DNA of 64,000 nt from Beverwykella pulmonaria (taxonomy: Eukaryota; Ascomycota; Dothideomycetes; Pleosporales; Melanommataceae), in the NCBI GenBank assembly GCA_001599595.1, contig BCHH01000005.1, positions 2,528,804-2,592,803 on the forward strand, written 5' to 3'. The position numbers and the translations under genes are program-made. Under the pieces are notes generated by a model that was given only the letters and a program-made list of their open reading frames with translations, did not search any database and was not told the origin of the DNA. Shown here piece after piece: positions 57,282-64,000 of the stretch (position 1 is its first letter; each line of letters begins with the position of its first letter).

Positions 57282-57554
57282 CTTGTCGTCCTCTTCCTGT
57301 TTGTGTGTTGGCAGTGGGAGGTGAAGTTGGTGGAGCCGTCGTCGTTCGATAGAAAGGCTGTGGTGGAGATGCCAAGATTTCGAAATTTTGGGAATTTTGC
57401 GCCACCCAATCGGAGATCTCCGGTCTAGTGTTTTTGCGCGACAAATTCGTCTTTCTCAATCGACCTTCGACCATCCACGACCAGTCCAAGTCCAGCTTCA
57501 ACTCAGAATCTTCCCGCACTGCCGCAGTCTCAGCCTGCTCCCAAGAAAGCTAGG
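57282..57554. promoter_or_regulatory. Bidirectional promoter, RLP24/PAM18
   Basis: The 273-bp space between two divergent start codons must carry both core promoters. No TATA box is obvious; the PAM18 side is pyrimidine-rich, as in many fungal housekeeping promoters. Confidence 0.55.
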
Positions 57555-58010
57555 ATGTCTGGGTGGGCCATTGTGTTGGGTCTCGGCGCCGCCGCCTTCT
57601 TCGTATGACCACCTCTCCATGGCCAAGTTCGGAAGATCAAGGAATGAAGAAGGACATTCGCTAATAAGGAAATGTGCATAGGGTCGCGCAGGATATGTCG
57701 CTCTCCGCCGTTCACGAGGTGCAGCGGGACTGGGCGCGCTGGGACGGAGTTACTACAAAGGCGGGTTTGAGCCGAAAATGACTAGGAAAGAGGCAGCGCT
57801 CATACTAGAAATGCCGTATGTCTAGTCGAGAGAGGCAAGAGGTTTAGGAAATGCTCATGGAAGACTAGTGAACGCGGCATAACGAAAGAACTCCTCCGCA
57901 AAAAGCACCGATCGCTTATGCTGCTAAACCACCCCGATCGAGGCGGGAGTCCATACCTGGCGACAAAGGTCAATGAGGCGAAAGAGCTATTGGAGAAAGA
58001 AGTCAAGTGA
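57555..58010 (+). CDS. PAM18: Mitochondrial import motor J-protein PAM18/TIM14
   Basis: Exons 57555-57602, 57682-57815 and 57869-58010 encode 107 aa. The N-terminal membrane helix ([16 protein letters not shown], continuing [10 protein letters not shown]) anchors the protein in the inner membrane. [19 protein letters not shown] and the J-domain with HPD in [20 protein letters not shown] follow. It stimulates mtHsp70 at the TIM23 channel, driving presequence proteins into the matrix. The length matches short fungal forms. Introns: 57603-57681 and 57816-57868. No single long open frame marks this gene. Confidence 0.92.
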
Positions 58011-58668
58011 TACCGATATACTCGTGGGTTGAATAAATGGGAAACATGAGGGGGATGTACACAATATGTATGATATGAGGGCCCAGTTCTGCTGCATCCA
58101 GCATGGCGTTTTGGTTTGGACCTTGGAATACGCTTGGCTTGCATTGTATCATTATTGAGCATGGCGTGGGTTAGGAATACCATAGAGTACAGGATGTTAG
58201 GAAAAAATCGCCACTCGCGTTTGGGAGGAAAGACAGTACGGAAAATTTGGGCCATCGTATGTCGTCTGACTAGGGAATGTCCATGTTGTCGGCTAAGATC
58301 AATTAAAATCATAGCTTCATCGACACATTTCCTTCATGTCCCTGAGCCAAAGATCCACCATCCTGTCGTCCTGGGAGAACGCAGAAAACCATGTGGTGTG
58401 GATGATATCGACCATGCTGGATTTGCAGGTACACTAGGGATAAGTGAGCATGGTGTCTCAGGGGTACTCAAGAGGATAATATAAACCTTCACCGGTGCGG
58501 TGAAGGTTGCGATCCATGATATGAGCAAATTCGTGCATAAGTTGTGCTCTCCCCAATACATGCCCAATCATGTTCACAAATGGAGCAAGTACAACGAGAA
58601 GCACAACTAGTATCAACGATGATGCTTTAACGTATGATCTACAATACTCAATCAACAGATACGGGTGC
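58011..58668. other. Intergenic
   Basis: No supported gene. Confidence 0.45.
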
Positions 58669-58979
58669 TCACTTCAGTGCCATGCATATGTTACTATCGC
58701 CCCAACAACGTAGGGTTTGTCTTTTTTGTAGTCTGTACTCGAACCTGAGAAACTCCAAAAGACCTTCCAACGAAGACTTGGCTTCCTCAATCTTGAAAGC
58801 GCAATATAAATCCACGGCGAGGCAGAACTTCGTTGTCGCCAGAGATCCTTTGTCCACTTTAAGTTCTGGCCGAGTTCCAGAATTTTCTGGAAATGGGCAA
58901 CGGCAGCCTCGAGAAATACTAGAGATTCTTTATTGTTCCCAATATTGCGCTCTATCACCGCTGCAAATGAGAAGTTCAA
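58669..58979 (-). pseudogene. Possible TPR-type gene fragment with frameshift
   Basis: One minus-strand frame reads FAAVIERNIGNNKESLVFLEAAVAHFQKILELG. A one-step frame change near 58855 continues VDKGSLATTKFCLAVDLYCAFKIEEAKSSLEGLLEF, a rhythm like tetratricopeptide repeats of fungal NB-ARC/TPR proteins. There is no ATG start or convincing intron. It is probably debris. Confidence 0.3.
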
Positions 58980-59409
58980 GTACTAGTATAATCCGTGAAG
59001 GCCCATTATCTGGCAAGGACTCTAGTTCATAAAGAGAGGCACTTAATCACGACTGGATTTCTCAATGTGTGCCAATTCTTCTCTCTTCCTTGTTTTCGCA
59101 TAGTCTTTTCAATGCTTTGGTAAGCTCTTGGCGCAACCTGTCTCTTCCGATGACCGCTTCACTACTTGACTATCCTCCCCATGCTTTCAGTGTCGTGAGG
59201 TGACATTTTTCGGCGTCCGAGCATCTATCCGATGTGAAGAAACATTTGTCATAGTGCTTACGCAGCTTCAGGACAGCCTGAGCATGACTACTAAATAATT
59301 AAAAAAAGCCCTCAGAGTCGTGCAATAATGTCGTTGAATTAGACGTTCTATGAAAGAAAATGAGATTAAACATTTGACTCCCAGCCACTACTGAAGAAAG
59401 TCAATTCGG
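58980..59409. other. Intergenic
   Basis: No supported gene; lies 3' of the coiled-coil gene. Confidence 0.4.
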
Positions 59410-60117
59410 TCAAAACCCCGGCTCATACTTCCCCTGTTCCCCCTTCTCCCTCAACTCCTCTTCCTCCTTCAATCTCCTCTCCCGCTGCTCGAATCTCCGC
59501 CTCATGAGCAACAATTCACTCTTCAGCTCCTCAATCGCGTCTTCGAATCCCACCTCCGGTGCTCCCAATATCCTGCTTTCGCGTTCAAGATCAACGAATA
59601 GTATCGCCTCGATCCTGCCATCGTCGAGCCGGTCAATCCGTACATCGAATGATCGAGCAGTAGGATGTACCTGCAGAGCAACGTCTGGTTTTTCGCAGTT
59701 AGTATTTCAAGCACATACTAAAGTGGGAAATAACAACATACCGAAAAATACCTCCATCCTCGCCCCCAACCCCTTCAGCATCTCTCCCTTCACCCTGTCA
59801 AATTCGACCAACTTCTCCCTCAAATCGTTCAACAGAGACTCTTTCCTTCTGTCAAACCAGCCCAGCTTTTCTTTGCTCAGCTCGGCCGTCTTCTTCTGCA
59901 GCTCGGTTTCTAGGTATATGGTGCGCCATTTTGACTTCGCGCCTAGTTTATCTGATCGCCGTATCCCCTTCTCATCGATAGTAATTTTTGCGCGGTAAAG
60001 ATCCAGCTCCGGCCTGGGCACCGTGGCTTGGCGATCGAACTTCTCGTCCGCACGATGGGAAGTATGATGGGAAGTATGATGGAAAGTATGATGGGAAGAA
60101 AGGCTGTGATGCAGCAT
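59410..60117 (-). CDS. Hypothetical coiled-coil protein with His-rich start
   Basis: Exons 59742-60117 and 59410-59684 encode 216 aa. The N-terminus is a His/Ser/Thr-rich repeat (MLHHSLSSHHTFHHTSHHTSH), encoded by a 12-15 bp tandem repeat at 60051-60100. The middle and C-terminal parts are long charged helices (LQKKTAELSKEKLGWFDRRKE; EELKSELLLMRRRFEQRER) flanking a short strand segment after the intron (VALQVHPTARSFDVRIDRL). Coiled-coil dimerisation is likely. No known family was recognised. The intron 59685-59741 (GTATGT...ACCAG) is phase 1. The ATG at 60117 is chosen since the open frame upstream has no ATG. Confidence 0.65.
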
Positions 60118-60730
60118 TTTGCTCCGTCGTAAATGTAAGCTGCGTCTATCAAAATCCACGAAAATAAGTGAGGTTCTCGACAATGAACAAGTGAAATAAA
60201 GGAAATTTATGGGAGTTGAACGCAAGCTCGCGCATATCCTGGAAGTTAGCGCCACAGTATACGTTATGTGGTGTGGCGCTGGGCCCGAAACGGAAAGGTG
60301 GTAGTGAGATGGTGTGGCGGTATCTGGAACGCTGACAGCGCGGAGCCGTGGTACCCGTTGCGTGAAGCTTATTCTTGGTGAGAATCATGCTAAACAGGAA
60401 GGTAGGGCGGTGGTTGGGGAGACAAGCGCTTTGCGTAGTAACCCTGGGAGGAGTCAATTCGTACTTGCTAGGGTGACAACGAAGTGCTGACTGGAAAATG
60501 ATGATGAATACTGATAGTCTAGAATTCGAAGGTTCCATGTCGAATCTGGGGTATTCATGTTTTCATTACTGATTGGTCTATAAATTGGTGTCTCTGAAAG
60601 GGCGGCTATCGTCCCGCGCTTCGCAGGCCGTTTGTTCCGGAGTAGGTCGGTTCTTTCCAAAATAGGCCCGTCTCTTCCGATTCAACGACGCTGACACTAA
60701 AAAACGCTCTCAACTCGTTCGTTAATAGAA
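60118..60730. other. Intergenic
   Basis: Upstream of the coiled-coil gene and downstream of the hydrolase. No supported gene. Confidence 0.45.
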
Positions 60731-62542
60731 TCATACCCCTTCCTTTGCGTTCAGCTCCTCTCCCCTCTTGACCAACTCCTCTAACCATCCATGGAATTCT
60801 TCCCTCATCTCAATCGGCAGCACATGCCCCTGGCCCCTCACGAACCTCTTCTCGACTTCTCCTTCAATCCAAACATCAGGTTCCTCCTCCATGCCCACAA
60901 ACTCTTTCCCCGTCCGGCCTTCTCCCTTCTCCAAACCTCGCCACAGGACAACGCCGTGAGGGAATGTGATCATTCTGTCCTTTGTTCCATGCACAACCAT
61001 GATCCTCCTCTTGCCTACAGAGGTAGCCATAGACGCGAGCTGAGCGGGAGACTTGTAGTGCCAGCCAGCTGCAATGAGCTGTAGCATAAACCCCTTCTTT
61101 GTGAAGAAGACATCGTTACTTCTTTTCCACAGTTCGTTCGCTGCAAAGCGGTCGCCATTTGTGGGAAATGACTGCACGACAGCCTCGAGATTGTCAGGTT
61201 TATCGACCCAGCCTTCCGAGTACAGATTATGTTTCACAGTCTCAATCTGCTTTTCTAACGATTTCGGGATGAAGAGATTAGCGCGGTTGACAATGTTCTC
61301 TACAAAACGGGAGGTGTTGAATACACCGGCGGCAGTGGATACGAGAGAGAGGGTGCAGATTCGTGACGGTATCAACATGGCCTGGAACCCTGGTTAGCAT
61401 CGGAGTTTCGTTCTTGTTTGACATCTCCTGCGAAACTTTTGCAGGTGTTTCCGGATCGCTTGTCGTTCGGAGGGGGAGGCCAAGGGCGGACCTAGAACGA
61501 GTCGAAAGCGGGTGGAGCGGAGCGGAGAGTTCAGGGCAGCCTGAGATTGCAGGGTGATGCCGGGCTTCTTTGAAACGACGGGTTTAAGATCCTTGGCGTT
61601 CTGCCTCAGAAAGGCATCAAGTTTGGCCGGAAGGCATCTCATCCGAGATCCGTCTACTCGACCAGTCTTGCGCAAGATGAAGCGTTATGGGATGGAGAAT
61701 GCCATGGGATAAGACAGATTAAGGTGGCGGAACGTACCATCTCTTGGGCTATCATGCCTCCCATGCTTATGCCAATAATGTGTAGATGGCGCTCTTCGGT
61801 CCATCCAATGTGGTCGAGGACCTCAATGATATCCTTGGCCATCTCCGACGTCGAGTACCTTGTGGTTGGCTTATCTGATTCGCCAATACCGCGGTTGTCG
61901 AGCACCAGTGACGAGTACTGGTCGGCCTTGGTGTGGGAAAAGTCCTTGGTCTGGCGCTGCCACGCATACTTCATGCCGCCGAGACCCATGATCCACTACA
62001 TGATGGTAAGAAAATGCAATTTTAGAATGGGATATGCAATGGTATGCAAAGGGTAGAGTCAAAGTAGGTATTAATCAGCAGCGTGTGCGTGTGCGGAGCA
62101 GGAGATGTCGTCACAAAAGACTAATGGAACCAGCACCCTCCGGATAAGGTATGTGAGACGACCCAACAAAGAGGCTGAGACAGCGAGTGCGACTGAAACG
62201 AAACGGAAGAAGGGGAGCGGGAAAAGCAATTGGTGGAAGTAACGGTCGAAGGTCGGAATTGTCGTGCGAAGTTCTTTGGTATGACAAATGCTGCTGTAAT
62301 GTGTGCCCTTTTTGGGAGAGGGGAGGGGCTAATTTTGGGAACGAGGAAAAGGAAACGCATCAGCTACCTACCACCATGTGGCGGGGCCCATGGCCGTGGA
62401 CCTCATAGGCAATGTCAATAGGCCCGCCTCTATCTTTGGCGACGGCGACCTTTTCTTTCCTCTGCGGCTTGAGGTCCCAGATGGTGTGGTGGTATTCGGG
62501 GTGCTTGAGCAGTTCATCTAGGGTCATGGCGCGTCCGGCCAT
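60731..62542 (-). CDS. Alpha/beta hydrolase with two long introns
   Basis: Exons 62372-62542, 61738-61995 and 60731-61381 encode 359 aa. The fold's parts are in order: WIMGLGG (oxyanion region), LVLDNRGIGESDKP, the nucleophile elbow GISMGGMIAQE (GxSxG), HGTKDRMI with a candidate acid, and GQGHVLPIE with the catalytic His. The substrate is unknown. The two introns are 61996-62371 (376 nt) and 61382-61737 (356 nt), far longer than the 45-90 nt usual in this window, though ends are normal (GTAGGT...TGTAG; GTACGT...TTCCAG) and both are phase 0. No further exon was recognised inside them. Confidence 0.85.
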
Positions 62543-63510
62543 GGTGTGGAAATGCGTTTTCTCTGGCTCCGGCTCCTAAGACTGAAGGAGTGGCAGCAGG
62601 TTAGCAGGAGGTCTGCAGGTGCTGTGTTCAATGCAGCGAGGTGCAGCGCTGCTTGCCTAAACAGTAGCGGGCGCTGGTGAGAGTGGAGTGCTGGAGGGAT
62701 GCGATACGGTGGCTGAGCGCTCCCCATTGCACACACTCGCTATAGACTCTGGAGCCATAGTGCAGAGACTGGTGCCACAGCGGCGCGGGGGCCCGCCGGT
62801 TTCAGAGGCATGTGATGAGGGCTGCTAATTGAGGGTTGAGGTTGCGAGGGGACGTCGACTCACGGTACTATTTCAAGGGCTGGATAGAGTGCGGCGCTTA
62901 ACGCACGCAGTGATTGCACAGCAGGCGGCCGGAGGACGACGATGACGAAGATATAGGGCGCAGCACTCCCGCGGGCTTCTAGCTTGTCGACTTCTCGAAG
63001 AGCGGATGGTTCCTGGCGATGCTGCTGGCGATTCACTGCATTGTTGCTGACTGCTCTACTCATTCCAATGCACGGTGCGCCTGAGGAACGTGATTCACTG
63101 GCGCTGACCATTTTGTAGCTAGCGGCACCGGAGGCAGGCGGACCACCACTCGGACGATTCAAAGTCCACACTTCTGACTTTGTTAAACAGCTCCAGCTGC
63201 TGCGCCTCCGCTGCGCTGTGTCGACCTCACCGCTCTCAAACCACAGAGCACCCCTCTAAACAAGCTCCTTCACCCGACTCGAGCGTCTGCGACAGCCAGC
63301 ATCAGCACCCTGCTTCTGCGGCCTGGGACCTGTCTTGAGCTCCTCGGCAGCGTTTCATCTCGACACTAGACCCCTCCAAACCTCGACCATATTCTTAATC
63401 ACAAAACAACCGCACACCCGCGACCGCCCGCCCGCCGCCCAAGCCCATTGACCTCACCACCACCGTTACCACGACCACCGCTGCCATCCGAGCATCCTCA
63501 CGCCGCCGCG
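62543..63510. promoter_or_regulatory. GC-rich divergent promoter region, hydrolase/Zn-cluster gene
   Basis: 968 bp between two divergent start codons, with a long C-rich leader before the regulator (63190-63510), a common form for long 5' UTRs of fungal regulators. A minus-strand frame at 62860-63171 has no domain. Confidence 0.5.
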
Positions 63511-64000
63511 ATGGACACCTCAAACGGCAGCTTCTACATGCCCGGCCCGCCGCTGACCAACCAGCCGCCCCGCGTCTTTGGCAACATCAGCCAGAATGGG
63601 TCGCCCATCCCCGCCTCGCTGCAAGGCCCGATATTCAGCCAGGATGACTACGACGACGGCCATGATCAGGGCGATCCCAAGCGCCGCCGAATTGCGCGGG
63701 TACAGACCCCACCTTGCGTAGACAAATGCTGGTGGTGCAATGCTGACAGGCACAGGCATGCGACATGTGCCGGAAGAAAAAGATCAAGTGCGACGGCAAG
63801 ATGCCCGCCTGCACCCACTGCATCAATTACAAGACAGAATGCATCTTCACCCAGGTCGAGAAGAAGAGACAGCCTCCCAAAGGGTCAGACATCTCCCTCC
63901 GGCGTCGACCCCCGCCGTCCCGCTAACTAGAGCCAGGGCGAAATACATCGAGGGCCTCGAAAACCGCCTTGCGCGCATGGAGTCGCTGATGCGCCTGTCC
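63511..64000 (+). CDS. Zn(II)2Cys6 transcription factor, 5' part (runs off right edge)
   Basis: Exons 63511-63699, 63756-63883 and 63937 to beyond 64000. After a disordered start ([14 protein letters not shown]) and KRRRIAR, splicing joins the zinc cluster [19 protein letters not shown], then [12 protein letters not shown] (six Cys). The linker KRQPPKG continues into [20 protein letters not shown], a dimerisation-type coiled coil. The first intron has two possible acceptors six bases apart (63749 and 63755); the second gives the family-like RIARACDMC, the first inserts Ala-Gln. The middle homology domain lies outside the window. Confidence 0.88.

Noticed and set aside
1..64000. CRISPR array, prokaryotic operons, rRNA genes
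   Set aside because: None seen; the intron-rich eukaryotic gene structure excludes a prokaryotic source.

Overview
The window is nuclear DNA from a filamentous ascomycete (Pezizomycotina; the protein families fit a Dothideomycete, which is an inference). The evidence is many short introns (mostly about 45-90 nt, GTNNGY...YAG), two Zn(II)2Cys6 regulators, an AA9 polysaccharide monooxygenase, an LysM protein, and compact intergenic spaces separated by AT-rich, repeat-bearing stretches. About 28 protein-coding loci can be modelled from sequence alone. Many are multi-exon and only appear complete after splicing (QCR8, PAM18, RLP24, the LysM protein, the CorA-like protein, a 76-residue protein).

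Layout. 1-410: transposase relic with C-to-T type stop codons. 0.6-18.2 kb: gene-rich block with an ALKBH6-like dioxygenase, secreted SGNH esterase, helical-domain protein, glutathione S-transferase, Vam7-like PX-SNARE, kinase-like protein, 2OG-Fe(II) oxygenase, secreted debranching-enzyme-like glycosidase, EthD-like protein and a Pro-rich repeat protein. 18.2-21.8 kb: AT-rich, with a decayed STAND/ULD-type gene. 21.8-30.7 kb: secreted AA9 LPMO, toxD-like reductase, chitin deacetylase, and a Zn-cluster regulator divergent from an amidohydrolase. 30.7-33.2 kb: one hypothetical gene and relics. 33.2-38.9 kb: vacuolar Ca2+/H+ exchanger and a C2H2 protein. 38.9-42.5 kb: gene-free repeat island with a TIR element, E-box tandem repeats, and a 16-bp minisatellite interrupted by 40 Ns. 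42.6-48.6 kb: QCR8, membrane LysM protein, secreted cupin-like protein and mitochondrial m-AAA protease. 50.7-64 kb: protein kinase, a small four-exon gene, a CorA-like membrane protein, RLP24 and PAM18 (divergent), a coiled-coil protein, an alpha/beta hydrolase, and a Zn-cluster regulator running off the right edge.

How the genes work together. Housekeeping functions (ribosome biogenesis, mitochondrial import, respiration and protein quality control, vacuole fusion and calcium storage) are mixed with a secreted or cell-wall set (SGNH esterase, LPMO, chitin deacetylase, glycosidase, LysM). That mix suits a plant-associated or saprotrophic fungus. No biosynthetic backbone enzyme (PKS, NRPS or terpene synthase), CRISPR array, rRNA gene or convincing tRNA was seen. 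Exon boundaries were deduced by reading frame and splice consensus by hand; no alignment or RNA data were available.
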